Shown: positions 23,837 to 32,909, numbered from the stretch's first letter. The stretch is 32,970 nt of DNA from CAZNEZ01 sp964572475 (GCA_964572475.1 CAZNEZ010000020.1:1-32970), one strand, 5' to 3'. Numbers and translations: made by a program. The notes: generated by a model from the sequence alone, not told the origin.

Positions 23837-24670
23837 ATGGCAAATACTTCAAAGGTATCATTTATTCCTAAGATTAAGAATGGTCAGTATTATTGCAGAG
23901 CAATTAATGGTGTACTTGACAAGAATAAGAATCAAGTGTTCTGTGGAAAGGGGTGTCCATGCTATCAGGAGGAAAATATGGAGATAAGCTGTTGCTGTGA
24001 GAATGATATTTCTAATGAATTATCACAGCTAGAACCAGAAGATTTTAAAAATCAGATGGATAAATATATTGAAAATGGTATGGCTCCACGTTTTCCAGAT
24101 ATTTATGATTATGATTCGACTGTTTTAAAGGCATACAAGATGGCGGCTGAAGCACACTCTAAGCAAATGAGAAAAAGTACGAAGATTCCATATATGGTGC
24201 ATTTGATTAGAACGGCAGAATTTGCTAATCAGTTAACTGATGATAGGGATACTATAATCGCAGCTATTCTTCATGATACAGTTGAAGATACAAGTATAAC
24301 TATAGAAGATATAGAACGTGAATTTGGGAAAAGTATAGCTGATATAGTTGCTTTTGAAAGTGAGGACAAGATGGAAGGAATTCCCAAATCTGAGTCATGG
24401 CAGGTTCGTAAGGAACGCAAGCTTAAAGAGATGGAGACGGCACCACTTTCAGCTAAGATAGTTGCATTATGTGACAAAACATCTAATATTGAATCTCTAT
24501 TATATGATTATGAAAAAGTCGGAGATGATATATGGCAGTATTTTAATCAAAAGGACAAGAAGAAGCATGAATGGTATTACAGAACATTTTATAATATTTT
24601 ATGCGAGTTTAAGGATTCACCCGTAATGAAAAGATATGAAGAATGTCTTGAGAAAATATTTGGTAAATAG
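23837..24670 (+). CDS. RelA/SpoT-type HD hydrolase with Cys-rich N-terminus
   Basis: The protein is 277 residues from the ATG at 23837; a TTG at 23813 lies closer to AAAGGA and is possible. Residues about 95-277 form a (p)ppGpp-hydrolase-like HD domain (Mesh1/SpoT type): PYMVHLIRTAEFA (His 122), AAILHDTVEDT (His 146, Asp 147, Glu 150, Asp 151) and ALCDKTSNIESL (Asp 213). No synthetase, TGS or ACT domain is present, so hydrolysis of ppGpp or a related nucleotide is the plausible reaction. Unusually, residues 20-54 hold seven cysteines (YCRA, FCGKGCPC, SCCCE), which could bind zinc or an Fe-S cluster. Confidence 0.8.
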   Translation: MANTSKVSFIPKIKNGQYYCRAINGVLDKNKNQVFCGKGCPCYQEENMEISCCCENDISNELSQLEPEDFKNQMDKYIENGMAPRFPDIYDYDSTVLKAYKMAAEAHSKQMRKSTKIPYMVHLIRTAEFANQLTDDRDTIIAAILHDTVEDTSITIEDIEREFGKSIADIVAFESEDKMEGIPKSESWQVRKERKLKEMETAPLSAKIVALCDKTSNIESLLYDYEKVGDDIWQYFNQKDKKKHEWYYRTFYNILCEFKDSPVMKRYEECLEKIFGK

Positions 24671-24746
24671 GCTCAGATATGGTATTATTAAAGTAGATTT
24701 TTATTTGCATTAGTGTATGAAATACATGCACTGGAATGGAGAAGAT

Positions 24747-25220
24747 ATGTTAAAAGATGATTATATTTCACTTACAATTGGTAAAATGAAAAGTATTGCA
24801 TTAATTGCTCATGATAGCAAAAAGCATGACCTGATTGAATGGTGTATGGAGAATAAAGATATTCTTAGCAGACACAATCTATGTGGAACTGGAACAACAG
24901 CAAGAATGATTACTGATAAGACAGGCTTAACAGTAAAAGGCTATAATAGTGGTCCTTTAGGTGGAGACCAGCAGATTGGAGCTAAAATTGTTGAAGGTAA
25001 GATTGATCTTGTAATTTTTCTTTCTGATCCTCTTGAGGCACAACCACATGATCCCGATGTTAAGGCTCTTTTAAGAATTGCACAGGTGTATGATATTCCG
25101 ATGGCGAATACTAAGGCTACGGCTGATTTTATGATTACATCAAGCTATATGGATGCCGAATATGAACACGAAGTAATTAACTTTAATAAAAACATACAAA
25201 ATAGAGCAGCCACGCTCTAG
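24747..25220 (+). CDS. mgsA: Methylglyoxal synthase
   Basis: The protein is 157 residues from the ATG at 24747, which has GGAG five bases upstream; an upstream ATG at 24717 is in frame but less likely. Family motifs are IALIAHDSKKHDL, CGTGTTARMI (phosphate site), SGPLGGDQQIGA (catalytic Asp 74) and FLSDPLEAQPHDPDVKALLR (His 101, Asp 102). The enzyme converts dihydroxyacetone phosphate to methylglyoxal and phosphate, a glycolytic overflow route. It is followed 13 bases later by the sirtuin gene, so the two are likely cotranscribed. Confidence 0.95.
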   Translation: MLKDDYISLTIGKMKSIALIAHDSKKHDLIEWCMENKDILSRHNLCGTGTTARMITDKTGLTVKGYNSGPLGGDQQIGAKIVEGKIDLVIFLSDPLEAQPHDPDVKALLRIAQVYDIPMANTKATADFMITSSYMDAEYEHEVINFNKNIQNRAATL

Positions 25221-25233
25221 ATTGGAGATTGTT

Positions 25234-25974
25234 GTGTCTAGTGATATTAATAAATTAGATATTCTTAAAAAGTGGATTCAGGATAGCAATAATATTGTAT
25301 TTTTTGGAGGGGCTGGTGTATCAACGGAGAGTGGAATTCCAGATTTTCGCAGCGCCGATGGACTTTATAATCAAGAGTGGAGTGAACCCCCAGAGACTAT
25401 AATAAGTCATTCTTATTTTATAAAGAATACTAAAGAATTCTATAGATTTTATAAGGCTAAGATGATTTGTCTGGATGCAAAACCGAATGCAGCACATATA
25501 GCACTTGCAAAACTTGAGCAGATGGGTAAGCTTCAGGCTGTAATTACACAGAATATCGATGGCTTACATCAGATGGCTGGAAGCAAGACTGTTTATGAAC
25601 TTCATGGTTCTATTCATAGGAATTATTGTACAAAATGTGGAAAGTTCTTTGATGCTAAATATATTTACGAGAGCACCAATCTTCCAATCTGTGATGAGTG
25701 TGGGAGCTTGATAAAACCAGATGTAGTTCTATATGAGGAAGGTCTTAATGATGCGACTATTTCTGGTGCCATAAATGCAATTGCAAATGCAGAGGTCCTT
25801 ATTATTGGAGGAACAAGTCTTGGGGTATATCCTGCGGCTGGACTTATTGATTATTATAAGGGTAATAAATTAGTACTAATAAATAAGTCTGAGACACCTA
25901 AAGATTACATGGCGGATTTAATTATTCATGATAAAATAGGCGAGGTTATGGGGAAAATATGTACAAAACTATAG
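25234..25974 (+). CDS. Sir2-family NAD-dependent protein deacylase
   Basis: The protein is 246 residues from the GTG at 25234, chosen for GGAG six bases upstream; a TTG at 25222 is in frame. Sirtuin motifs are complete: FFGGAGVSTESGIPDFRS (NAD), TQNIDGLH (105-112), catalytic His 124 in ELHGSIH, a Cys4 zinc site (Cys 132, 135, 153, 156) and GTSLGVYPAA. It removes acyl groups from lysines using NAD. Its end overlaps the next start by 16 bases. Acyl specificity is not settled by the sequence. Confidence 0.94.
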   Translation: MSSDINKLDILKKWIQDSNNIVFFGGAGVSTESGIPDFRSADGLYNQEWSEPPETIISHSYFIKNTKEFYRFYKAKMICLDAKPNAAHIALAKLEQMGKLQAVITQNIDGLHQMAGSKTVYELHGSIHRNYCTKCGKFFDAKYIYESTNLPICDECGSLIKPDVVLYEEGLNDATISGAINAIANAEVLIIGGTSLGVYPAAGLIDYYKGNKLVLINKSETPKDYMADLIIHDKIGEVMGKICTKL

Positions 25975-27365
25975 GTATTCTTGCGCATGTAGATGCAGGG
26001 AAAACAACACTTAGTGAACAGATTTTATATAAATGCAATGTAGTCAGGAAACTGGGAAGAGTTGACCATGGGGATGCGCTTCTTGATTCTAATGTAATGG
26101 AAAGACGTAGAGGAATTACGGTCTTTTCTGATGTAGCGAGTTTTGATATTGGAGATGATAAGTATTTCCTGATTGATACGCCAGGCCATATGGATTTTCA
26201 GGCAGAATGTGAACGTGTTCTGCCTGTACTTGATTATGCAATTCTGGTGGTGAGCGCAGTAGAAATGGTGCAGGCTCATACAGAGAATCTTTTTTATTTA
26301 TTACGTGAATACAAGATTCCAGCATTTGTTTTTATAAATAAAGTAGATAGAGAAGGTGCGGATGCATCAAAAACTTTTGCTGATATAAAGGAAAAACTTG
26401 TAGGAGATACTACATTTATAGAAACTTCGGGGATAACTTTAGGGAAATCTAATAATGATGTGGATAATATTCAAAATATGCATAACAGTCTAAATATTGA
26501 ACAAGCAGATTTTACGGAAGTTGTTCTTGATGAACAAACAATTGAAACAATTTCAGACTTTGATGAAGATATTATGCAGGACCGATACAATACGACTATT
26601 AGCTTTAGTAAAGGCGACATTATTTATAGAGAAAGCATTTGTGCAAGTACTGGGGGATACGGTCATTATGAGCCGCTTCGCCATTATGCAGAAGTACATT
26701 TAAGATTGGAACCAACACCAAATGGCAGTGGAATATCCTTTAGGTCAGAATGTCCACTTGATATCTTATCTAAAAACTGGCAAAATCTTATTAGGACTCA
26801 TATATTTGAGAAGCAACATATTGGTGCATTGGTTGGAGCAGAACTTACGGACATAGAATTTGTATTGACAACTGGAAGGGACCATCTAAAGCACACTGAA
26901 GGCGGAGACTTTAGAGAAGCAACGTATAGAGCAATTAGGCAAGCTGCAAGAACTAGTAAGCATGCAGGTACAACAATGCTTTTGGAGCCATTTTATAATT
27001 ATGATATACAGGCTGATGCTTCGTTAATAAACAGAATTATTTCAGATATTCAGAAAATGTGTGGAACCTATGATAATACTGAGATTGTTGGAGATTACTG
27101 CTTTATTCGTGGAGTTATACCAGTATCAACTAGCCAGAACTATTATGATGAATTCATGGCATTAAGTAAAGGCCGTGGGCGACTTAAACTGAAATATGGA
27201 GGATATATGGAATGTCATAATACTGAAGAGGTGGTTAAGGATATGGCATATGATGCGGATAGAGATATAGAGAATACAGCAAATTCAATATTTTGCAGTC
27301 ATGGTGCAGGTTATGAGGTTAAATGGCAGGATGCGAAGCACATGATGCATATACAGGAGGATTAA
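25959..27365 (+). CDS. TetM/EF-G-like GTPase apparently lacking middle domains
   Basis: The protein is 468 residues, against about 640 or more for ribosome-protection proteins. The G domain is intact at its start: AHVDAGKTT (9-17), RGIT (51-54), DTPGH (73-77), NKVD (127-130). After FDEDIMQDRY (201-210) the sequence jumps to GDIIYRESI (219-227). That is the normal start of domain IV, and domain V and the C-terminal region follow (HYAEVHLRLEP ... GRGRLKLKYGGY). The G5 (SAL-type) segment and domains II and III seem absent, with the reading frame kept. Tetracycline protection is therefore doubtful. It could be a functional minimal form, a decaying gene or a regulatory relative. It overlaps the sirtuin gene by 16 bases. 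Confidence 0.82.
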   Translation: MYKTIGILAHVDAGKTTLSEQILYKCNVVRKLGRVDHGDALLDSNVMERRRGITVFSDVASFDIGDDKYFLIDTPGHMDFQAECERVLPVLDYAILVVSAVEMVQAHTENLFYLLREYKIPAFVFINKVDREGADASKTFADIKEKLVGDTTFIETSGITLGKSNNDVDNIQNMHNSLNIEQADFTEVVLDEQTIETISDFDEDIMQDRYNTTISFSKGDIIYRESICASTGGYGHYEPLRHYAEVHLRLEPTPNGSGISFRSECPLDILSKNWQNLIRTHIFEKQHIGALVGAELTDIEFVLTTGRDHLKHTEGGDFREATYRAIRQAARTSKHAGTTMLLEPFYNYDIQADASLINRIISDIQKMCGTYDNTEIVGDYCFIRGVIPVSTSQNYYDEFMALSKGRGRLKLKYGGYMECHNTEEVVKDMAYDADRDIENTANSIFCSHGAGYEVKWQDAKHMMHIQED

Positions 27366-27370
27366 TTATT

Positions 27371-27676
27371 ATGGAAGAAAATAAACATTTAAATGTAATG
27401 GAGATATTTGGTAAGGGTATGGAAATAGGCCTTGTTGTGGTGCTTCTTGTGGCTACAAGTATAAATGTTTTATATCTTAATGACATGATGGAGTATTCTT
27501 ACTCATATGGAGCAATGTTTATAGTAATGGCGTGGCTTGTTGCCACCAATCTTATTAAAACGATTAATAGAAGAAAATGTAACAAATCATTTGGAAACAA
27601 TGTCATATATCTTGTGATTGAAACTATTACCATGCTGGCATGGATGATAACTACTGTTATGAGTGCAAGAAAATAA
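27371..27676 (+). CDS. Small integral membrane protein, unknown
   Basis: The protein is 101 residues from the ATG at 27371, set by AGGAGG ten bases upstream, and begins just after the GTPase stop. Three hydrophobic helices are visible, around IGLVVVLLVATSINVLYL, GAMFIVMAWLVATNLI and IYLVIETITMLAWMITTVM, with a basic loop (KTINRRKCNK) between the last two. No family is recognised; it is probably cotranscribed with the GTPase gene. Confidence 0.65.
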   Translation: MEENKHLNVMEIFGKGMEIGLVVVLLVATSINVLYLNDMMEYSYSYGAMFIVMAWLVATNLIKTINRRKCNKSFGNNVIYLVIETITMLAWMITTVMSARK

Positions 27677-27693
27677 GGGAGAGAGGGATTAAT

Positions 27694-27774
27694 TTGTTAA
27701 TTAAAAAGATTGAGATTACGGAAAGAAATGAAGCACTGAAATTTGCAAATAATAGGAATCCCGCTACTTTATAA
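27694..27774 (+). other. Possible 26-codon ORF in the pre-dlt gap
   Basis: A TTG-initiated frame encodes MLIKKIEITERNEALKFANN followed by six more residues, with GGGAGAGAGGG upstream. It resembles the start of a longer protein cut short, and could be a gene remnant or chance. The rest of the 223-base gap (27677-27899) holds the dlt promoter. Confidence 0.2.
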
Positions 27775-27790
27775 AACTTTAATAAGTTAT

Positions 27791-27812
27791 TGCTATAATT
27801 AGTAGGAGGTTG
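27791..27812 (+). promoter_or_regulatory. dlt operon promoter (extended -10) and orphan Shine-Dalgarno
   Basis: TGCTATAAT (27791-27799) is an extended -10 element without an evident -35. A perfect AGGAGG (27804-27809) follows directly, but only a TTG touching it opens a 13-codon frame, so it has no well-placed start codon. It lies about 90 bases before dltA. Its use is unknown. Confidence 0.45.
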
Positions 27813-27899
27813 TATAATTATAAAGATATTGATAAACATTTGTATTTTTGATTTGAATATACAGATTATATTAGATTATAGAAGCAGAGGGATTACATT

Positions 27900-29429
27900 T
27901 TGATTAAAAACATATTACAATTATTAGAGGATTCTGCAAGAAAATATCCGGATAATATAGCATTTGCAGATCTAAAAAGAAAAGTTAAGTACAAAGAATT
28001 TTTGACTGAAACTAAGTTGGTTGGAAGTACTTTAGCTGATATGAATTGTTATAACAGACCTATTGCAGTTTTTATTGATAAAACAGTTAATTGTCTTGAA
28101 GCAATGATGGGTGTAGTGTATAGCGGCAACTTTTATACGGTTATAGATGTCGCAATGCCAAAGGACAGAATTGATGTTATTTTTAGTACATTAGAGCCAG
28201 TGGCAATAGTAACGGATAGTAAGAATCTTAAGAAAGCTCAGGACCTCCAGTTTAGTGGAGACGTTTATGTAATAGAAGATATGATTGAGGGAGAGATTAA
28301 TGACAGCGCACTTAGTAATATAAGAGCTAGATCAATTGATACAGATCCTGTATATGCATTATTTACATCAGGTTCAACAGGAGTTCCGAAAGGAACAGTA
28401 ATATGTCATAGATCAGTTATTGACTATGCATATTGGGTTACAGAGACATTTGATATAACAGATAAAACTATATTTGGAAGTCAGACACCATTCTATTTTA
28501 GTATGTCTGTATTAGATGTTTTTTCAACCATTATGGCTGGAGCCACATTTTATATTATACCAAAGATGTATTTTTCTTTTCCAGTAAAGCTGGTTGAATA
28601 TATGAATATTAATAAGATTAATACTGTATACTGGGTGCCATCAGCACTGTGTATTGTTGCTAACCTTAATGTTTTGGATGAACTTGAACTGCCATATTTA
28701 AAGAAAGTGCTTTTTGCCGGAGAAGTAATGCCAGTTAAGCAGTTAAATACATGGATTTCACATATGCCTAAGGATGTGATGTTTGCTAATCTCTATGGTC
28801 CAACGGAGATTACAGATATATGTACCTATTACATTGTAGATAGAGAGTTTGAGGATACAGAGACTTTACCAATTGGTAAGCCTTGCAATAACTGTGATGT
28901 AATGATTATTAAAGAAGACAATACATTAGCACAAAAAGGTGAAGAAGGTGAACTTTGCGTTAGAGGTTCATTCTTAGCGATGGGGTATTACAATAATCCA
29001 GAGAAAACGCAGGGAGTGTTTACACAGAATCCACTTAATCCATATTATCCAGAATTGGTTTATCATACAGGTGATATTGTTAAACTTAATGAAAGAGATG
29101 AGATAATATATATGTCTAGGAAGGATTTCCAGATTAAGCATATGGGATATAGAATCGAACTAGGAGAGATTGAGGCAGCCGTAAATGCAGTAGAAGGTAT
29201 AATAAGCTGTGCATGCATTTATGATACAGTTAAGTCAAAGATAGTTCTGTTTTATGACAGTCATGTACATGATAGAAAAGATATATTATCAGGTGCAGCC
29301 AAGAAGCTGCCTAAGTATATGTGCCCTAATGAAATATTTAAATTGGATAGAATGCCACATAATGCTAATGGTAAGATTGACAGAGTAAATCTTAAAAATA
29401 TATACACTAATGAATTACAAGGAGAATAG
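27900..29429 (+). CDS. dltA: D-alanine--[D-alanyl carrier protein] ligase DltA
   Basis: The 509-residue adenylate-forming enzyme has the P-loop FTSGSTGVPKGT (155-166), YGPTEITDIC, YHTGDIVKLNERDEIIYMSR, HMGYRIELGEIEAAV and the closing NGKIDR lysine motif. It activates D-alanine with ATP and loads it onto the phosphopantetheine arm of DltC in the cytoplasm. The start is a TTG preceded by GAGG nine bases upstream; no ATG fits better. It heads the operon, with dltC four bases after its stop. Confidence 0.93.
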   Translation: MIKNILQLLEDSARKYPDNIAFADLKRKVKYKEFLTETKLVGSTLADMNCYNRPIAVFIDKTVNCLEAMMGVVYSGNFYTVIDVAMPKDRIDVIFSTLEPVAIVTDSKNLKKAQDLQFSGDVYVIEDMIEGEINDSALSNIRARSIDTDPVYALFTSGSTGVPKGTVICHRSVIDYAYWVTETFDITDKTIFGSQTPFYFSMSVLDVFSTIMAGATFYIIPKMYFSFPVKLVEYMNINKINTVYWVPSALCIVANLNVLDELELPYLKKVLFAGEVMPVKQLNTWISHMPKDVMFANLYGPTEITDICTYYIVDREFEDTETLPIGKPCNNCDVMIIKEDNTLAQKGEEGELCVRGSFLAMGYYNNPEKTQGVFTQNPLNPYYPELVYHTGDIVKLNERDEIIYMSRKDFQIKHMGYRIELGEIEAAVNAVEGIISCACIYDTVKSKIVLFYDSHVHDRKDILSGAAKKLPKYMCPNEIFKLDRMPHNANGKIDRVNLKNIYTNELQGE

Positions 29430-29433
29430 GAAT

Positions 29434-29664
29434 ATGGAAGAATTAATTGATATTTTATCAGAGTTAAAACCAGGAATTGATTTTTTGACAGAGGAGAATT
29501 TAGTAGAGGATGGTCTTATAGATTCATTTGATATTATTTCAATTATAGGAAAATTATCAGATGAATATGATATACAATTTCCTATTATGCAAGTAACACC
29601 AGAGAATTTTGAATCAGCTAAAACTATTTATGCATTAGTTTGTAAGCTGCAGGATAATGAATAG
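29434..29664 (+). CDS. dltC: D-alanyl carrier protein DltC
   Basis: The 76-residue acidic acyl-carrier-type protein has the phosphopantetheine attachment site GLIDSFDIIS (Ser 31). The start at 29434 follows AAGGAG at the end of dltA. It shuttles thioester-bound D-alanine from DltA to the membrane protein DltB. Placement directly after dltA, before dltB, differs from the usual A-B-C-D order. Confidence 0.92.
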   Translation: MEELIDILSELKPGIDFLTEENLVEDGLIDSFDIISIIGKLSDEYDIQFPIMQVTPENFESAKTIYALVCKLQDNE

Positions 29665-29681
29665 AGAATAGGGAGGAAAAT

Positions 29682-31250
29682 ATGGCTATAATCTCGTTAG
29701 AATTTCTTCTATTAGTTCTTCTAACCTGTAGCTTATATTATATTGTACCTGGTAAATTAAAGTGGTTAGTGCTATTAATATCAAGTTATGTATTCTACAT
29801 TTTATCTAGTTTCAGACTAACGATATTTATTGTACTGACCTCTTTTGCTGTGTATTTGGCTACACGTAGAATTACGTCAATTGATATAGAATTAAAGAGC
29901 AGAAAAAAGGAAGTTGACAGGGAACAGTTTAAAGAGCTAAAGAAGATATATAATAAAAGAAAAAAGAGAACTTTATTAATTGCATTAGTGCTTAATTTTG
30001 GAGTCTTAGCATTTTTTAAATATGCAGATTTCTTTTCTGGAAATATAAATAGTTTATTAGGATTATCTGGAAGTTTATCAAAGATACCAATGCTTAACCT
30101 TATAATGCCGCTTGGTATTTCATATTATACATTAATGGCAGTAAGTTATGTACTTGATGTATATTATGGCAAATATGAAGCTGACAAGAATATAGGAAGA
30201 GTATTTTTATTCTTATCATTCTTTCCGCATATCACAGAGGGACCATTAGACAGATATGATACCTTAGCTTATCAGCTTTATAAACCACATAAGTTCAATT
30301 ATGAGAATTTTAAATATGGAGTTACATTAATATTAGCAGGATTAGTTAAGAAAATGGTTTTGGCAGATAGAGCAGCATTATATGTTAATGAAGTGTTTCC
30401 AAGATATAGTGAATTAGGTGGTTTTACTCTATTCATGGCAGCTATATTATATACATTTCAGATATATGCGGAATTCTCTGGATGTATGGATATTGTATCT
30501 GGTATTAGCAAGATGTTAGGTATAGATTTGGCCGTTAACTTTAGAAGACCATTTTTCTCAAGAAGTATAGGAGAATTCTGGAGAAGATGGCATGTCACAT
30601 TAGGTGCGTGGTTAAGGGATTATGTATTTTATCCAGTATCTTTATCTAAGATGAATATGAACGTAGGAAAATGGGCGAGAACTAAAGCAAAGGGAATATG
30701 GGCATCATTTATTCCAGCGGCTTTTCCATTATTCTTTGTATGGTTTGGAAATGGTTTTTGGCATGGAGCAAGTTGGAAATACATTTTATATGGACTTTAT
30801 TATTATATTGTTATGATGATTGCTATGCTATGCAAGCCACTTACAGATAAATTTATTAAAAAAATGAAAATAAATGTTGAGTCAGTAGGATACAGATTGG
30901 CACAAATAATTAGGACAAATTTATTTGTGCTGTTTGGTATGACACTATTTAGATCCCACTCAACATATGATGCTATATCTATGACAGGTAGAATGTTTAC
31001 CACATCAGGAAGTGGGATTTTAGATTTTGGTATGAATAAAATAGATTTTCTAATATTGCTGATAGGATTAATAGTCATGTTTATAGTAAGTTATATTAAT
31101 GAAAAGGGAAAAGATACATATCATTTGATTAATAACAGTAATCTCGTAGTTAAGTATGCAATATATGTGGTTATAATTGTAGCCATAATAGTACTAGGAA
31201 TATATGGTTCAGAATATAAAGCAAGTGACTTTATATACGGTCAATTTTAA
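29682..31250 (+). CDS. dltB: MBOAT-family D-alanyl transferase DltB
   Basis: The 522-residue polytopic membrane protein has MBOAT landmarks: FFPHITEGPLDRYDTL, FRRPFFSRSIGEFWRRWH, LRDYVFYPVSL and WFGNGFWHGASWKYILYGLYY with the catalytic histidine. DltB transfers D-alanine from DltC across the membrane toward teichoic acid acceptors. At 522 residues it is longer than the roughly 400 of Bacillus or Lactobacillus DltB and closer to AlgI-like members. The D-alanine role rests on the adjacent dltA and dltC. Confidence 0.9.
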   Translation: MAIISLEFLLLVLLTCSLYYIVPGKLKWLVLLISSYVFYILSSFRLTIFIVLTSFAVYLATRRITSIDIELKSRKKEVDREQFKELKKIYNKRKKRTLLIALVLNFGVLAFFKYADFFSGNINSLLGLSGSLSKIPMLNLIMPLGISYYTLMAVSYVLDVYYGKYEADKNIGRVFLFLSFFPHITEGPLDRYDTLAYQLYKPHKFNYENFKYGVTLILAGLVKKMVLADRAALYVNEVFPRYSELGGFTLFMAAILYTFQIYAEFSGCMDIVSGISKMLGIDLAVNFRRPFFSRSIGEFWRRWHVTLGAWLRDYVFYPVSLSKMNMNVGKWARTKAKGIWASFIPAAFPLFFVWFGNGFWHGASWKYILYGLYYYIVMMIAMLCKPLTDKFIKKMKINVESVGYRLAQIIRTNLFVLFGMTLFRSHSTYDAISMTGRMFTTSGSGILDFGMNKIDFLILLIGLIVMFIVSYINEKGKDTYHLINNSNLVVKYAIYVVIIVAIIVLGIYGSEYKASDFIYGQF

Positions 31251-31271
31251 GATTAGGAAGGTAGTAAGATT

Positions 31272-32327
31272 ATGAAAAGAAAAATTAAAATTTTATTGAA
31301 AATATTATTCCTATTTTTGATTGTCGTAGTTGTGCTTGCTGCTTTAACACCGTTAGTTACACCTAAATGGATAACTAATGATGACAATATGATGACATAT
31401 ATAACTAAAGGATTTTATGCAGAAAAAGAAGATTCTTTAGATGCAGTTTTTATTGGAAATAGTGATGTTTATAGAGGAATATCACCTATGAAGATATGGG
31501 AAGATTATGGTATTCCAACTTATTCATTTGCAGCACCGGGACAGAGAATGTGGACAACATATTACTATTTTGAAGAGTGCTTTAGAACACAAAATCCACA
31601 AGTTGTATTTCTAAATATGGATTCAGTATTTACAGAAGTAGATGCATCGTTGGGAAATTATAAGAAATCTATGGATAATACACCGTTTAGTATTAATAAA
31701 TTAAAAGCAATATGGAATAAAGATTTAGATATAGATACTATCGAAAAGATAGGACTTACATTTCCGATATTTTCATATCATTCAAGAATTTTAGATTTGA
31801 CAAGTGAAGATTATGAATTATCATATAAGTCTGATTGGAATTTTTCATATAAAGGAATGGATCTTATAACAACTGCTATTCCGTACAAAAATGGATTTGA
31901 TTATATGAAGGATGAAGAAATTGCAGGAGAGAATGCGCAAAAATATGAATTTGACAAAAAAGCTATTAAGTATGTTGATAAAATAGTCAGTTTATGCAAG
32001 GATAAGGGAATAAAACTTGTTCTTATGGAACTTCCATCGGCAGATTCATGGTCTATGAACAGGCATGATACTTGTGAACAATATGCTAGTGAGAATAACC
32101 TGGAATTTATAGATTTTAATTTGCTTGGTAATGATATTGAATTTGACTGGACCACAGATACAAGTGATGGAGGAGACCACCTTAATGTTTCAGGCGCTGA
32201 GAAAGTATCTAATTATCTAGGTAAATATTTAAGTAATGAACCTGGAATTGAAAGCAAAGCTAATGATTCATCATACAGTAAGTGGAATGAGGATTTAAAG
32301 ATATATAGAACAAAAAGAATAGGTTAA
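31272..32327 (+). CDS. DltD-like SGNH-hydrolase-fold protein
   Basis: The 351-residue protein has one N-terminal membrane anchor (about 8-30) and an extracellular domain. An SGNH-type block I, IGNSDVYRGISP (Ser 64), and a terminal DGGDHLNVSGA (299-309) supply the presumed catalytic Ser and His. It occupies the position and role of DltD, which assists the final D-alanyl transfer to teichoic acids, but sequence resemblance to classical DltD is slight. It looks more like the AlgJ/AlgX-type partners of MBOAT proteins. Spacing of 21 bases from dltB supports one operon. Confidence 0.8.
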   Translation: MKRKIKILLKILFLFLIVVVVLAALTPLVTPKWITNDDNMMTYITKGFYAEKEDSLDAVFIGNSDVYRGISPMKIWEDYGIPTYSFAAPGQRMWTTYYYFEECFRTQNPQVVFLNMDSVFTEVDASLGNYKKSMDNTPFSINKLKAIWNKDLDIDTIEKIGLTFPIFSYHSRILDLTSEDYELSYKSDWNFSYKGMDLITTAIPYKNGFDYMKDEEIAGENAQKYEFDKKAIKYVDKIVSLCKDKGIKLVLMELPSADSWSMNRHDTCEQYASENNLEFIDFNLLGNDIEFDWTTDTSDGGDHLNVSGAEKVSNYLGKYLSNEPGIESKANDSSYSKWNEDLKIYRTKRIG

Positions 32328-32356
32328 TAATAAGAATAAAAAGGATAGGAGACTAC

Positions 32357-32869
32357 GTGTTAAAGCAAAAGGCAAAGGAGATTGTTAAAAATCAAGAGAG
32401 AATAGAGAATAGACAGTATGTATCAAGTGTAAAGAAATATAATGAATCTGAGAACTTTTTATATCTTGGACAGTTGTGTAAGTTAGAGGATTTAATCAAT
32501 CCTATTCCAGATAGTGTAGAAGAGATTCAGAATGAATTAAAGAAGTTGTATACTAAGCAGACTAAGGGGATAATAAAGAAAAGAGTTGCATTTTATGAAA
32601 AACTTATAAAAGTTAAGGCAAAGAATTTTCGGATTGTAGAATCAGCATCTACTTGGGGTACTTGTAATTCTAATAAAGAATTGACATTTAATTATAGATT
32701 ATCAATGGCATCACCTGTAGCAATTGATTATGTTGTAATACATGAACTTTGTCATCTATTACATCTTAATCACGATAGGTCATTTTGGAGAGATGTAGGA
32801 AGATATGACAAAGATTATAAAGCCCACCAGGAGTATTTGTTTAGATTTGGCGGTGTAATGACAATTTAG
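32357..32869 (+). CDS. YgjP/SprT-like zinc metallopeptidase, short form
   Basis: The 170-residue protein starts at a GTG preceded by AGGAGA. The zinc site is HELCH (129-133) with a third His in HLNHDRSFW (His 139), and SASTWGTCNSNKELTFNYRL is the family's preceding strand motif. Usual YgjP-family proteins are about 230 residues; here the N-terminal beta-hairpin part is reduced to a short piece (NFLYLGQLCKLED). Function in the family is poorly known. It lies 29 bases after the DltD-like gene and may be cotranscribed. Confidence 0.82.
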   Translation: MLKQKAKEIVKNQERIENRQYVSSVKKYNESENFLYLGQLCKLEDLINPIPDSVEEIQNELKKLYTKQTKGIIKKRVAFYEKLIKVKAKNFRIVESASTWGTCNSNKELTFNYRLSMASPVAIDYVVIHELCHLLHLNHDRSFWRDVGRYDKDYKAHQEYLFRFGGVMTI

Positions 32870-32909
32870 TAGATAATATGGAGTATAGATTAAAAATTAA
32901 AAAATATCC

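Noticed and set aside
25959..27365. Active tetracycline-resistance gene
   Set aside because: Although TetM-like at both ends, it appears to lack domains II and III and the G5 region, so resistance cannot be claimed.
27657..27839. Minus-strand 60-codon hydrophobic frame in the pre-dlt gap
   Set aside because: No ribosome-binding site or family resemblance; it runs antisense through the dlt promoter and the end of the membrane-protein gene.
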